Source of the DNA: Streptomyces sp. ICC1
GTDB taxonomy: Bacteria; Actinomycetota; Actinomycetes; Streptomycetales; Streptomycetaceae
Length of the DNA: 64,000 bases
Assembly (NCBI RefSeq): GCF_003287935.1
Contig: NZ_CP030287.1
Coordinates: forward strand, 3,128,267 to 3,192,266
Direction of reading: 5' to 3'
This document shows, in pieces, positions 43,263 through 52,091 of this stretch. The notes beneath the pieces were generated by a model, which saw only the letters and a list, made by a program, of their open reading frames with translations, searched no databases and was not told the origin of the DNA. Numbering within the stretch: the stretch's first letter is position 1; the number at the start of each line of letters is the position of its first letter. The position numbers and the translations under genes are program-made.

Positions 43263-44111
43263 ATGCTGCGCATCGCCGTCCCCAACAAGGGTTCACTCTC
43301 CGGACCGGCGTCGGCGATGCTCCATGAGGCCGGCTACCGGATGCGCAAGGAGTCCAAGGAGCTCGTGGTCGTCGACCCCGACAACGAGGTGGAGTTCTTC
43401 TACCTCCGCCCCAAGGACATCGCGATCTACGTGTCCTCCGGCAAGCTCGACATCGGCATCACCGGCCGCGACCTGCTGCTCGACTCCGGCGCCAGCGCCG
43501 AGGAGATCCTGCCGCTGAACTTCGGCCGCTCCACCTTCCGCTACGCGACCATCCCCGGCACCGCGAAGGGCCCCGAGGACTTCCACGGGATGACCATCGC
43601 GACCTCGTACGAGGGAATCGTCGCCAAGCACCTCGCGGAGAAGGGCATCGAGGCCTCCGTCGTCCACCTCGACGGCGCGGTCGAGACCGCCATCCAGCTC
43701 GGCGTCGCCCAGATCATCGCGGACGTCGTCGAGACCGGCACCAGCCTGCGCAACGCCGGCCTGGAGGTCATCGGCGAGCCGATCATGACTTCCGAGGCCG
43801 TCGTCATCCGAGGCAACGGCACCGACCCGGAGGACCCCCAGGCCCAGCAGTTCCTGCGCCGGCTCCAGGGCGTCCTGGTCGCCCGCAGCTACGTGATGAT
43901 GGACTACGACTGCCGCGCCGAGCACCTGGAGCGCGCGGTCGCCCTCACCCCGGGCCTGGAGTCGCCGACCGTCTCCCCGCTGCACAACGAGGGCTGGGTC
44001 GCCGTCCGCGCCATGGTCCCCGCCAAGGAGGCCCAGCGGATCATGGACGACCTGTACGAGCTCGGCGCCCGCGCCATCCTCACCACCTCGATCCACGCCT
44101 GCCGCCTCTGA
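43263..44111 (+). CDS. hisG: ATP phosphoribosyltransferase, long (feedback-regulated) form
   Basis: 282 residues; condenses ATP and PRPP, the committed step of histidine synthesis. LRIAVPNKGSLSGPASAML opens the protein, and the PRPP-binding loop region is DVVETGTSLRNAGLEVI. The extra C-terminal ACT-like domain (about 210-282, GLESPTVSPLHNEGWVAVRAMV) identifies the HisG-long type that binds histidine and needs no HisZ. ATG 43263 follows AAAGGAAG. Confidence 0.97.
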   Translation: MLRIAVPNKGSLSGPASAMLHEAGYRMRKESKELVVVDPDNEVEFFYLRPKDIAIYVSSGKLDIGITGRDLLLDSGASAEEILPLNFGRSTFRYATIPGTAKGPEDFHGMTIATSYEGIVAKHLAEKGIEASVVHLDGAVETAIQLGVAQIIADVVETGTSLRNAGLEVIGEPIMTSEAVVIRGNGTDPEDPQAQQFLRRLQGVLVARSYVMMDYDCRAEHLERAVALTPGLESPTVSPLHNEGWVAVRAMVPAKEAQRIMDDLYELGARAILTTSIHACRL

Positions 44112-44120
44112 CGCGCACGT

Positions 44121-44136
44121 CGGCCCCCCGGGGCCG
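44121..44136 (+). terminator. Hairpin after hisG
   Basis: CGGCCCC / GGGGCCG around two bases, 10 bp after the hisG stop; likely terminator. Confidence 0.55.
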
Positions 44137-44203
44137 GCGCCCGATCCGCCCCACACCACCGCCCCACACCGCCGTCCCGGCACCACCGAAGGCACTGACG
44201 AAC

Positions 44204-44668
44204 ATGGCCGACGCCACCGCCCAGCCCGCACCGCCCGCACTCCCGGTCACCTTCCGGCCGACCCGCACCCGGGCCGTCCTGCTGGGCGTCGGCGCCGCCA
44301 TGTTCGTCACGATCACGGCGATCGCCCTGATCCTCGAGACCCTGCACCCCGGTGAGCGGATCGCCTTCGTCTTCACCGCGGCCCTGCTGTCCTGCGTCCT
44401 CGTCCTGCTCAGCCGCCCCAAGGTGGTCGCCGACGAGGCCGGGGTCACGGTCGTCAACCTCACCACCACCCGCCGGCTGGAGTGGGCGCAGATCCTGCGC
44501 GTCAACCTCCGCCCGGGCGACGCGTGGGTGTTCCTCGACCTCAGCGACGGCACCAGCCTGCCCGCCCTCGGCATCCAGCCCGGCGTGGCCAAGGCCCAGG
44601 CGATCGCCGACGCCCGCGCCCTGCGCGCCCTCGCCGAGATCCACGGAACCGGCTCAAAGAACGACTGA
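44204..44668 (+). CDS. PH-domain membrane protein
   Basis: 154 residues. Two transmembrane helices (AVLLGVGAAMFVTITAIALIL and IAFVFTAALLSCVLVLL) are followed by a bacterial PH-like domain (VVADEAGVTVVNLTTTRRLEWAQILRVNLRPGDAWVFLDLSDG). Such proteins are widespread in actinobacteria and of unknown role. The cytoplasmic PH fold may bind a protein or lipid partner. ATG 44204 (MADATAQ). It lies between hisG and the CNNM pair, same strand, with 92 and 203-bp gaps. Confidence 0.85.
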   Translation: MADATAQPAPPALPVTFRPTRTRAVLLGVGAAMFVTITAIALILETLHPGERIAFVFTAALLSCVLVLLSRPKVVADEAGVTVVNLTTTRRLEWAQILRVNLRPGDAWVFLDLSDGTSLPALGIQPGVAKAQAIADARALRALAEIHGTGSKND

Positions 44669-44845
44669 GCCCGGCCGACCTCGTCGCTGCGTCCCATTGC
44701 GGCGGCGATCCCAGTGACTACCCTGGTGGGCGGGGCGCGCGCACGCGTGCCCTCCCACACGCCCCGGGACCCCGTGGCCCGTGGGCACCATCGACCTGAG
44801 GAGTGACTCCCTCCAGCAATGGACGGATCGTCCGGTAGTACACGC

Positions 44846-44868
44846 GCCGCCCTCCCCCCGGAGGCGGC
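44846..44868 (+). promoter_or_regulatory. Hairpin sequestering the ribosome site of the first CNNM gene
   Basis: GCCGCCCTCC (44846-44855) pairs with GGAGGCGGC (44860-44868) around CCCC, with one bulged C. The right arm contains the GGAGG that precedes ATG 44872, so the stem hides it. The leader also has a small stem GGACG/CGTCC (44821-44833). A folded-leader translation control is possible. Confidence 0.55.
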
Positions 44869-44871
44869 GGC

Positions 44872-46263
44872 ATGACCATCCCGCTACTCCTGCTCGGGGC
44901 GGCATTCGCCCTGATCCTCGCCAACGGCTTCTTCGTGGCGGCCGAATTCGGCCTCGTCACGGTCGAGAGACCCGAGGCCGAACGCGCCGCAGCCGAAGGC
45001 GACCGCCGTGCCCGCACGGTCGTCAAAGCCCTGCGGGAGCTGTCCTTCCAGCTCTCCGGCACCCAGCTCGGCATCACCATCACCTCCCTCGTGGTCGGCA
45101 TGCTCGCCGAGCCCGCCCTCGCCGCACTGCTGACCGGGCCGCTCGCCGCGACCGGCCTTCCCCGGGGCGTCGTCCCCGGCGTCGCCGTCGTCATCGGCAT
45201 GCTGCTCGCCTCCGCCGTCCAGATGGTCGTCGGCGAGCTCGTCCCGAAGAACTGGGCGGTCTCCCGGCCGCTCCAGGTGGCCCGCTTCGTCGCCGGCCCG
45301 CAGCACGCCTTCTCCAGCGCCTTCCGGCCGGTCATCGCGGCCCTCAACGCCATCGCCAACCGGCTCGTCCGGGCGTTGGGCGTGGAGCCCACCGAGGAGA
45401 TGGCCTCGGCCCGCACCCCCGGCGAACTGGTCTCCCTGGTCCGCCACTCGGCCCAGGCCGGCGCCCTCGAACAGGACACCGCCGACCTCTTTGTGCGCAC
45501 CCTCTCGCTGGGCGAGCTCACGGCCCAGCTGGTCATGACCCCCCGGGTCAAGGTCAGCGCCCTGCAGCACACGGCCACCGCCGCCGACGTGCTCAACCTG
45601 ACGCGCGCCACCGGCCTGTCCCGCTTCCCCGTCTACCGCGAGCGCATCGACGAGATCACCGGGGTCGTCCACCTCAAGGACGCCCTCGCCGTGCCCGAGT
45701 CCGAGCGCGCGCGCACCAGCGTCAGCCGGATCTGCGTCGCCCCGCTGCTGGTGCCCGGCTCCCTGCCGGTGCAGCCGCTGCTGGAACGGCTGCGCAGCGA
45801 ACAGCCGATGGCCGTGGTCGTCGACGAGTACGGCGGCACCGCTGGTGTCGTCACCCTGGAGGACATCGTGGAGGAGCTCGTCGGCGAGGTCCGCGACGAG
45901 CACGACCTCGCGGAGGACCGGAGGCCCGAACTGGCCGCCGTACCCCCCGAGGACGGCCGCCCCTCCTGGGAGGCCGACGGCAGCTGCCGCGTCCAGACCC
46001 TGCGCCGGATAGGCCTGGAGGTCCCGGAAGGCCCGTACGAGACCGTCGCCGGCCTCGTCGCCGACCTGCTCGGCCGCATCCCCGCCCCCGGGGACCGCGC
46101 CGAACTCCCCGGCTGGAAGCTCTCCGTCCGCCAGGTCGGCCGCTACCGCGCCGAACGCGTCCGCCTCGTGCGCACCGCACCGCTGGGCTCCGTCCCGCCG
46201 GGCTCCATCCAGCTGGGCTCCGTCCCCGCCCCCGCCGAGCTCGAATCGGTGGGCGGCCGGTGA
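44872..46263 (+). CDS. CNNM/CorC-type hemolysin family membrane protein (DUF21 + CBS pair + CorC_HlyC)
   Basis: 463 residues. An N-terminal DUF21 domain with four helices (LLLLGAAFALILANGFFVAAEFGLV..., SFQLSGTQLGITITSLVVGMLAEPALA) is followed by two CBS motifs (SRFPVYRERIDEITGVVHLKDALAV, PMAVVVDEYGGTAGVVTLEDIVEELVGEVRDEHD) and a C-terminal CorC_HlyC domain. The family exports or helps homeostasis of Mg2+ and related cations, the CBS pair sensing ATP/Mg. ATG 44872. Its stop overlaps the start of a paralogue (GTGA), so the two subunits are coproduced and may heterodimerise. Confidence 0.93.
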   Translation: MTIPLLLLGAAFALILANGFFVAAEFGLVTVERPEAERAAAEGDRRARTVVKALRELSFQLSGTQLGITITSLVVGMLAEPALAALLTGPLAATGLPRGVVPGVAVVIGMLLASAVQMVVGELVPKNWAVSRPLQVARFVAGPQHAFSSAFRPVIAALNAIANRLVRALGVEPTEEMASARTPGELVSLVRHSAQAGALEQDTADLFVRTLSLGELTAQLVMTPRVKVSALQHTATAADVLNLTRATGLSRFPVYRERIDEITGVVHLKDALAVPESERARTSVSRICVAPLLVPGSLPVQPLLERLRSEQPMAVVVDEYGGTAGVVTLEDIVEELVGEVRDEHDLAEDRRPELAAVPPEDGRPSWEADGSCRVQTLRRIGLEVPEGPYETVAGLVADLLGRIPAPGDRAELPGWKLSVRQVGRYRAERVRLVRTAPLGSVPPGSIQLGSVPAPAELESVGGR

Positions 46264-47303
46264 ACGCGCTCCAGCTCCTGTTCGCCCTGCTCCTCGTCCT
46301 GGCCAACGGCTTCTTCGTCGGCGCCGAGTTCGCGCTCGTCTCCGTCCGCCGCAGCCAGATCGAGCCGCTGGCCGCCGGCTCCAAGCGGGCCCGCCAGGTG
46401 CTCCACGGCCTGGAGAACCTGCCGCGCATGATGGCCGCCGCGCAGTTCGGCATCACCATGTGCTCGCTCACCCTCGGCGCGGTCGCCGAACCGACCGTGG
46501 CCCGGCTGCTGGAGCCCGTCTTCCACGCCGCCCACGTGCCCGAAGGCCTGATCCACCCCCTCGGCTACGCGCTCGCGCTCGCCGCCGTGGTCTTCCTGCA
46601 CCTGGTCATCGGCGAGATGGTCCCCAAGAACCTCGCCATGGCCGCGCCCGAGAAGACCGCCCTGTGGTTCAGCCCCGGCCTGGTCGCCTTCGCCCGCGTC
46701 TGCGGGCCGGTCACCACGGCCCTGGGCGCCTGCGCCACGCTGGTCCTGCGGCTCTTCAAGGTCGAGCCCAAGGACGAGGTCGAGGCCGTCTACACCTCCG
46801 CCCAGCTCGGCCGCCTGCTCAAGGACTCCCGGCAGGCCGGGTTCCTGGAGCCGGTCGAGCAGGAGCGGCTGGAGGACGCGCTGGAACTGGGCAGCCGCCC
46901 GGTCACCGACGTCCTCCTCGCCCCGGACCGGCTGGTCACGGTCGGACCCGCCGTCACCCCGCGCGAGATCGAGCAGCTCACGGTCCGCACCGGCTACTCC
47001 CGCTTCCCGGTCCGCGCCGAGAGCGGCGCCTTCATGGGCTACCTGCACGTGAAGGACGTACTCGACCTCGAGGACCGGGAACGGGCCGTGCCCCAGCGGG
47101 TCTGGCGGCGGATGACCACGGTCTGCTCCACGCTCCCCCTGGACGACGCCCTGACGGTCATGCGCCGCGACGCCACCCACCTGGCACAGGTGGCGGACCC
47201 GTCCGGAAGGGTGCTGGGCCTCGTGGCCATGGAGGACGTCCTGGAAACCCTGGTCGGCGAGGTCCGCGACCCGGCGCACCGGGGGTACGCGCGCAGCGCG
47301 TAG
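46260..47303 (+). CDS. CNNM/CorC-type membrane protein, shorter paralogue
   Basis: 347 residues: a DUF21 domain (LLFALLLVLANGFFVGAEFALVSVRRS..., MMAAAQFGITMCSLTLGAVAEPTVA) and a CBS pair (SRFPVRAESGAFMGYLHVKDVLDLE, THLAQVADPSGRVLGLVAMEDVLETLVGEVRD). It ends right after the second CBS motif, so the C-terminal CorC_HlyC domain present in the upstream paralogue is missing. GTG 46260 overlaps the preceding stop. It probably forms a heteromeric cation transporter with its neighbour. An 18-bp-stem terminator follows. Confidence 0.92.
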   Translation: MNALQLLFALLLVLANGFFVGAEFALVSVRRSQIEPLAAGSKRARQVLHGLENLPRMMAAAQFGITMCSLTLGAVAEPTVARLLEPVFHAAHVPEGLIHPLGYALALAAVVFLHLVIGEMVPKNLAMAAPEKTALWFSPGLVAFARVCGPVTTALGACATLVLRLFKVEPKDEVEAVYTSAQLGRLLKDSRQAGFLEPVEQERLEDALELGSRPVTDVLLAPDRLVTVGPAVTPREIEQLTVRTGYSRFPVRAESGAFMGYLHVKDVLDLEDRERAVPQRVWRRMTTVCSTLPLDDALTVMRRDATHLAQVADPSGRVLGLVAMEDVLETLVGEVRDPAHRGYARSA

Positions 47304-47312
47304 AGGGTCCCG

Positions 47313-47359
47313 GTTCGGGGGCCGGAGATGCCGCGGCGCGACATCTCCGGCCCCCGAAC
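47313..47359. terminator. Strong convergent terminator (18-bp perfect stem)
   Basis: GTTCGGGGGCCGGAGATG (47313-47330) and its exact complement (47342-47359) with an 11-nt loop. It fills the gap between the CNNM stop (47303) and the convergent AAA+ gene stop (47362). Confidence 0.92.
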
Positions 47360-47361
47360 GG

Positions 47362-49314
47362 CTACAACGGCGGCGGCTCCGGCCGCTCCTGCGGACCCCG
47401 GCCCGACAGGACCTCCCCGTACGCCTGCATCAGGTCCGCCAGCCGCAGGGTGGAGAGATCGTCCCGCGAGGGATCACCGGCGAAGCCCGCCAGCCGCAGA
47501 TCCCGGTACGCGCAGCTCTTCTCGTACAGCGTCCGCAGGAACCGGCCGTTGCCGAGCTCGTCGATCCAGCCCTGCTCCACCACGTGCCCGCTGATGCTCC
47601 GCAGCTCCTCCAGCGCCTCCTCGTCCCACCGGTCGCCGTTGGCGTCCGCCAGCACCCCGCCGATCGCGGACAGCTCCAGCGGCCGGTAGCTCGGGAAGTC
47701 CACCCGGGTGGTGAACCGCGAGGACAGGCCGGGATTGGTGGCCAGCAGCCGGTCCATCCCCGCCGGATAGCCCGCCAGGATCACCACGAGGTGGTCGCGG
47801 TTGTCCTCCGCCCGCTTCAGCAGCACCTGCAGGGCCTCGTCGCCGTACGCGTCGCCCTTGCTGTACCCGGAGTTGGACAGGCTGTACGCCTCGTCCACGA
47901 ACAGCACCCCGCCGATCGCCGAGTCGATCAGCTCGTTCGCCTTCACGGCCGTCTGCCCGAGGAACTCGCCGACCAGGTCCGCGCGCCCCGCCTCCACCAG
48001 GTGGTCGCCGCCGAGCAGGCCCAGCGCGTAGAAGACCCGGCCCAGGATCCGCGCCACCGTCGTCTTGCCCGTGCCGGACGGCCCCGAGAAGACGAAGTGC
48101 CGCTTCGGCGGCTGCACCGGCAGTCCCGAAGCCGCCCGCAGCCGGGCCATGTGCAGCTGCGCGGAGAGCGCCTTCACCTGCCGCTTGACCGGCTCCAGGC
48201 CCACCATCCGCTCCAGCTCCGCGAGCGCGTGGGCCAGCGCCGCCGGATCCGCCGGCCCGGACGGCAGCCCCACCGGCCCCGGCTGGGCGGGCAGGGCCAC
48301 CTTGTGCCGCACGCCGGCCGGCCGGCCCGGGCCGGGACCCGGCGGCGCCGCCCCCGGGCCGTGTCGCGGCTCCGGCGGCTCCGCCGAAGTCAGCGGGTCC
48401 GCCTCCGCCTGCCCGTCCGCCGCGAGGTCCTGGGCCGGGCCGCCGCCCAGGACCACCGCCGCGAAGTCACCGCCCGAGGGGGACAGGCCGTGGCCGCCGA
48501 TCCCCTCGTGGCCGTAGCCGCCCGCGAACCCGGCCAGTCCGTCGGCGTCCTCGCTGTCCTCGATCGCCGTCAGCCGGGCCGCCGTGTCCATGAACGCCGG
48601 GTCCACCCGGTGCACCGCCCGGTAGAGCGGCAGCGCCGCCGCGCTGCGCCCGGTCCCCTCGTGCGCGCGGGCCAGCCAGTACCGCAGCTCCTTGCGCTGC
48701 GGCTGCTCGCTGCGGCAGCGCATCAGCGAGGCCGACAGCAGCGGCTCCGCCTGCCCGTACATCTCGAGGCGGACCCGGGCCATCCCGCCGAACAGGCCGG
48801 CCTCGATGCCCAGCAGCGGGTCGTCCACCAGGGATTCGGTGTGCCGCACCAGCTGCTCCCAGTCCTTGACCAGATAGGCCCGGCAGGCGTGCAGGAAGCG
48901 GACCTGCGGATCGGTGTCCACGGGCGGCAGGGCGGCGAGCGCCTGGTCCAGCTCGGGCACATGGCGGCCGTCCAGCCAGTGCGAGGCGTGCGCGAGCAGC
49001 AGGTCGCGCCGGCTCTCCAGCACCGGCTGCACCCACCAGCCCAGCCAGTACCAGGAGTTGAGCGTCCGCCGGTGCCGGGCCCGCTGTTCCCCGAAGCGGT
49101 CCCGGTGGGCGTACATCCGGAGTAATGCGTTGGTGGTGTCGACCCGGAGCGCGTGCAGGCCCAGCCAGGCGTCGGCCATCGCCGGATCCAGTCGTACCGC
49201 CGTCCGGAACTCCTCCTCGGCCTGCGGATAAGCGCCCATCGTGCAGGCGTCGACGCCCCGCAGCCAGGCGAGTTCGGCCGGGGCGTGTGCGCTGCCCACC
49301 GCGGCGAAATCCAT
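47362..49314 (-). CDS. EccA/CbxX-like AAA+ ATPase with N-terminal TPR-type region
   Basis: 650 residues. The N-terminal half (1-260) is helical and TPR-like (AYPQAEEEFRTAVRLDPAMADAWLG, GRSAAALPLYRAVHRVDPAFM). A Pro/Gly-rich linker precedes one AAA+ module with Walker A GPSGTGKT (about 408-415), Walker B VLFVDEAYS (about 469-477) and a downstream sensor/arginine region (NPGLSSRFTTRVDFPSY). This architecture is that of EccA of type VII secretion systems and of CbxX/CfqX chaperones. No ESX genes are adjacent, so it is an orphan. ATG 49312-49314 follows GGGGGA. Confidence 0.9.
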   Translation of the reverse strand: MDFAAVGSAHAPAELAWLRGVDACTMGAYPQAEEEFRTAVRLDPAMADAWLGLHALRVDTTNALLRMYAHRDRFGEQRARHRRTLNSWYWLGWWVQPVLESRRDLLLAHASHWLDGRHVPELDQALAALPPVDTDPQVRFLHACRAYLVKDWEQLVRHTESLVDDPLLGIEAGLFGGMARVRLEMYGQAEPLLSASLMRCRSEQPQRKELRYWLARAHEGTGRSAAALPLYRAVHRVDPAFMDTAARLTAIEDSEDADGLAGFAGGYGHEGIGGHGLSPSGGDFAAVVLGGGPAQDLAADGQAEADPLTSAEPPEPRHGPGAAPPGPGPGRPAGVRHKVALPAQPGPVGLPSGPADPAALAHALAELERMVGLEPVKRQVKALSAQLHMARLRAASGLPVQPPKRHFVFSGPSGTGKTTVARILGRVFYALGLLGGDHLVEAGRADLVGEFLGQTAVKANELIDSAIGGVLFVDEAYSLSNSGYSKGDAYGDEALQVLLKRAEDNRDHLVVILAGYPAGMDRLLATNPGLSSRFTTRVDFPSYRPLELSAIGGVLADANGDRWDEEALEELRSISGHVVEQGWIDELGNGRFLRTLYEKSCAYRDLRLAGFAGDPSRDDLSTLRLADLMQAYGEVLSGRGPQERPEPPPL

Positions 49315-49419
49315 CACGTCCCCCACAAGCCTGCCCCCGTGGTGCGCGACAACCCCCGCGTCGCGCACGCGAGTTGTCCCTGCGCTGATGAAATCAGGGG
49401 TGCATCGTACCTGCGGTTA

Positions 49420-49439
49420 CGCACCTTACGTAGGGTGCG
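49420..49439. promoter_or_regulatory. 20-bp palindrome upstream of the AAA+ gene
   Basis: CGCACCTTACGTAGGGTGCG is symmetric except for one base pair, centred on TACGTA. It is 106 bp upstream of the AAA+ start and in an AT-richer patch; a candidate operator. Confidence 0.5.
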
Positions 49440-49569
49440 GTGAAGACGGGTCGGGTGGATACCCGTGGCACCCGTGGTGACACAGGGTGAGAATACGGGG
49501 CGGATTCGCCCGTCCGTGCCGCGTCGCCGCGCCGCCGGGAAGGCCGTGGAGTCCCGCGGTCGGGGCAGG

Positions 49570-49609
49570 GCGAAGCCCCCGATCACGGGGGAACAATCGG
49601 GGGCTTCGC
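49570..49609. terminator. 14-bp-stem terminator
   Basis: GCGAAGCCCCCGAT and its exact complement with a 12-nt loop, 106 bp beyond the 3' end of the leftward P-loop kinase gene (stop 49715). Confidence 0.85.
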
Positions 49610-49714
49610 GTCCGTGGCGGCCTGTGAGGGCCGCGTATTCAGAACGTAAGGCCGTCCTCGTCCCCGGGTCAAGCGGCCGGGTGGAGCCTGCGCGCGGCGG
49701 AGTTCCGGGGCCCG

Positions 49715-50359
49715 TCAGGCCCGGGGGAGTCCGTCACCCTCGGTGACGGAAGTCGTGGTTCCCGCCGTCGCAGCAGTCCCGGAAGACCACTCGTATCCCG
49801 TACCGCTCTGCCGTACCAGGGTGTCCGCGAAGGGGCGCGAAGGGTCATCCGAGAAGTGCGCGAGCTCCGCGCGCTCCCATCCGTCCCAGAAGTCGGAAAG
49901 TTCACGCCCGTCCCGGTTTCGCCCGCGCCCCCAGGACTGCGCACGCGGTGTCTCCATCCACAACAGCCGCGCCAGCCGCGGGCGCAGCGCGCGCCGGCCG
50001 GCGCCGACCCCCTCGACGAGCAGCACCGGGGCCGGCTCCAGCAGCCGCTCCGCACCGAACCGCCGTTCGATCCAGTCGTACGGGGCCCAGTGCGCGGGCC
50101 GGCCCGCGGCGAGCGGCTCCAGCACCTGGGCGCGCAGCCGGTCGTCCCACGCGAAAAGCTCCTCGTGGCTGGCCACATCGTCGAGGTGCAGCACGGGAGC
50201 CCCGCCGAGCGCCTCGGCGAGCGCCCCCGCGAAGGTGCTCTTCCCGGACCCGGCGTGCCCGTCGATCCCGATCAGGCGCACCGCCCCGAGGGAGGTCGGC
50301 AGTCCGGCGAGCTCGTGCGCGAGCGCCGGGAGGGACCGTGATGCCGCCTGGAATTCCAC
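49715..50359 (-). CDS. P-loop kinase of the uridine kinase-like family
   Basis: 214 residues. Walker A is GIDGHAGSGKSTFAGALAEAL (about 31-51), LHLDDVASHEELFAW is the substrate/acidic motif after it, and VLLVEGVGAGRRALRPRLARLLWMETP is the Walker B region, as in uridine kinase / phosphoribulokinase relatives. It phosphorylates a small hydroxylated substrate; actinobacterial members are annotated only as ATP-binding. GTG 50359 (VEFQAASRS) is the likely start, with a weak ribosome site. It is divergent from the secreted peptidase gene. Confidence 0.85.
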   Translation of the reverse strand: MEFQAASRSLPALAHELAGLPTSLGAVRLIGIDGHAGSGKSTFAGALAEALGGAPVLHLDDVASHEELFAWDDRLRAQVLEPLAAGRPAHWAPYDWIERRFGAERLLEPAPVLLVEGVGAGRRALRPRLARLLWMETPRAQSWGRGRNRDGRELSDFWDGWERAELAHFSDDPSRPFADTLVRQSGTGYEWSSGTAATAGTTTSVTEGDGLPRA

Positions 50360-50563
50360 GGCCCCAGCGTAGTGCCGTGGCCAAAGCACTGCCGGGCCCG
50401 CCGGGCCCGGCGGCCCGGACCGGGGTCTCTCACGTATGCCGGGTTCTCGCGTGCACCGGGGTCCCGCGTCACCCCGACACGTGCCCCCGGCTTCGCCGCC
50501 CGGCGGGCGGGAACTGGAAGGGTGGAGCAGTCGACACCGCACCGACCCCTGGGGGCCACGCCG

Positions 50564-52000
50564 ATGACCGCAGCCACACCACGCCGGGCCCTGCTGGCCG
50601 TAGCCCTCGCGGCGGCCGCCGCGGCCACCGTCCCCGGCGGCCGGGCCTCCGCGGCCGGGGCCGGACCGGAGCCCGCGACCCCGGCCGGACCGGCCCCCGT
50701 CCCGGCTCCCGTCCCCGCTCCCGGACCGGCACCCGCCGCCAACGCCCCCGCCGGGGCCGCCACCCGCAAGACCGTGGACAACCGGTTCTGGCACTCCCAC
50801 GCCCACTGGAGCGCCGGCACCCACCAGGGCACCACCGCCATCGCGGGCGCCCGCCCCGGCCTGGAGATCAAGACCGCGGTCGGCCGCACCGAGTACGCCG
50901 ACCCGCACACCGGGAAGAAGAGCACCTGGGAGTACGCCGTCTGGACCTCGCCGGTGCACGCCTCCACCGTGCCCGCCACCGAGGCCATCGCCTCCTGGAA
51001 CGCCCGTACGCCGGCCGGCACCTGGATCCAGACCGAGCTGCGCGGCACCTACACCGACGGCACCGCCACCCCCTGGTACGTGATGGGCCGCTGGGCCTCG
51101 GGCGACGGGGACATCCGCCGCACCTCCGTGGACGGCCAGACCGACGGCAAGTCCACCGTCTGGACCGACACCCTGGCCGTGGACGCCCCCCCGAGCGGGC
51201 TGCGGATCAAGGACTGGCGGCTGCGCCTGACCCTCCACCGCAAGCCCGGCGCCGTCCGCGGACCGACGGTGTGGCTCGCGGGCGCCATGGCCTCCGACGT
51301 TCCGGACCGCTTCACCGTCCCGGCCTCCGTCCCCTCCGGCGGTGCCCACGAGCTGAAGGTGCCGAGGTACTCGCAGGAGACGCACGCGGGCCAGTACCCC
51401 GAGTACGACAACGGCGGCGAGGCCTGGTGCAGCCCCACCTCCTCGCAGATGATCATCGAATTCTGGGGCCGCAGGGCCAGCGCCAAGTCCCTGACCTGGG
51501 TCAAGAAGGGCTACGCCGACCCGCAGGTCTGCCATGCCGCCCGCTCCACCTACGACGCCGCGTACAAGGGCTGCGGCAACTGGCCCTTCAACGCCGCCTA
51601 CGCCGCCACCTACCGGCAGCTGGCCGGGGTCGTCACCCGGCTGGGCTCGCTGTCCGACCTGGAGGCCCTGGTCCGGGCCGGCGTCCCGGTCATCACCTCG
51701 CAGTCCTTCACCGACCGGGAGCTCACGGGCGCGGGCTACGGCACGGCCGGCCACCTGATGACCGTCATCGGCTTCACGGCGACCGGCGACGTGATCGCCA
51801 ACGACCCGAACTCGGCCGACAACCCGGCCGTGCGCCGCGTCTACCGGCGGCGGGAGTTCGAGAACAACTGGCTGCGGACCAAGCGCCTCAACGCGGCGGG
51901 CAAGACCGTCTCCGGCACCGGCGGCATCTGCTACCTCTACGGACCGGTCCGGCCGAGCGCCGCCCAGATCCTCGTGCTGCGGGCGGTCGGGGTGCTGTGA
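50564..52000 (+). CDS. Secreted C39-like cysteine peptidase family protein
   Basis: 478 residues. A signal peptide (TPRRALLAVALAAAAAATVPGGRASA, about 5-30) is followed by a Pro/Ala-rich stretch with PAPVPAPVPAPGPAPA, a beta-rich domain of about 200 residues and a C39-like papain fold (PF13529). The fold shows Cys in GGEAWCSPTSSQMI, His in GYGTAGHLMTVIGF and Asn/Asp in IANDPNS, a complete Cys-His-Asp/Asn set. Extracellular proteolysis or amide hydrolysis of cell-wall peptides is expected. ATG 50564 with GGGGG. Monocistronic. Confidence 0.88.
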   Translation: MTAATPRRALLAVALAAAAAATVPGGRASAAGAGPEPATPAGPAPVPAPVPAPGPAPAANAPAGAATRKTVDNRFWHSHAHWSAGTHQGTTAIAGARPGLEIKTAVGRTEYADPHTGKKSTWEYAVWTSPVHASTVPATEAIASWNARTPAGTWIQTELRGTYTDGTATPWYVMGRWASGDGDIRRTSVDGQTDGKSTVWTDTLAVDAPPSGLRIKDWRLRLTLHRKPGAVRGPTVWLAGAMASDVPDRFTVPASVPSGGAHELKVPRYSQETHAGQYPEYDNGGEAWCSPTSSQMIIEFWGRRASAKSLTWVKKGYADPQVCHAARSTYDAAYKGCGNWPFNAAYAATYRQLAGVVTRLGSLSDLEALVRAGVPVITSQSFTDRELTGAGYGTAGHLMTVIGFTATGDVIANDPNSADNPAVRRVYRRREFENNWLRTKRLNAAGKTVSGTGGICYLYGPVRPSAAQILVLRAVGVL

Positions 52001-52091
52001 AACTTCCCGTTGACCCGAAGGCATGACAAGCGGACCATATGGGAATAAAGGGCACATAAAGGCTTCGCGCTTCAGTAGGAGGCGGCCCACC

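Larger units (their letters stand above)
49315..49714. other. 400-bp gene-free region with palindrome and terminator
   Basis: No coding potential is convincing. It holds the 20-bp palindrome at 49420-49439 and the strong hairpin at 49570-49609. The AAA+ promoter should lie about 49320-49440. Confidence 0.5.
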
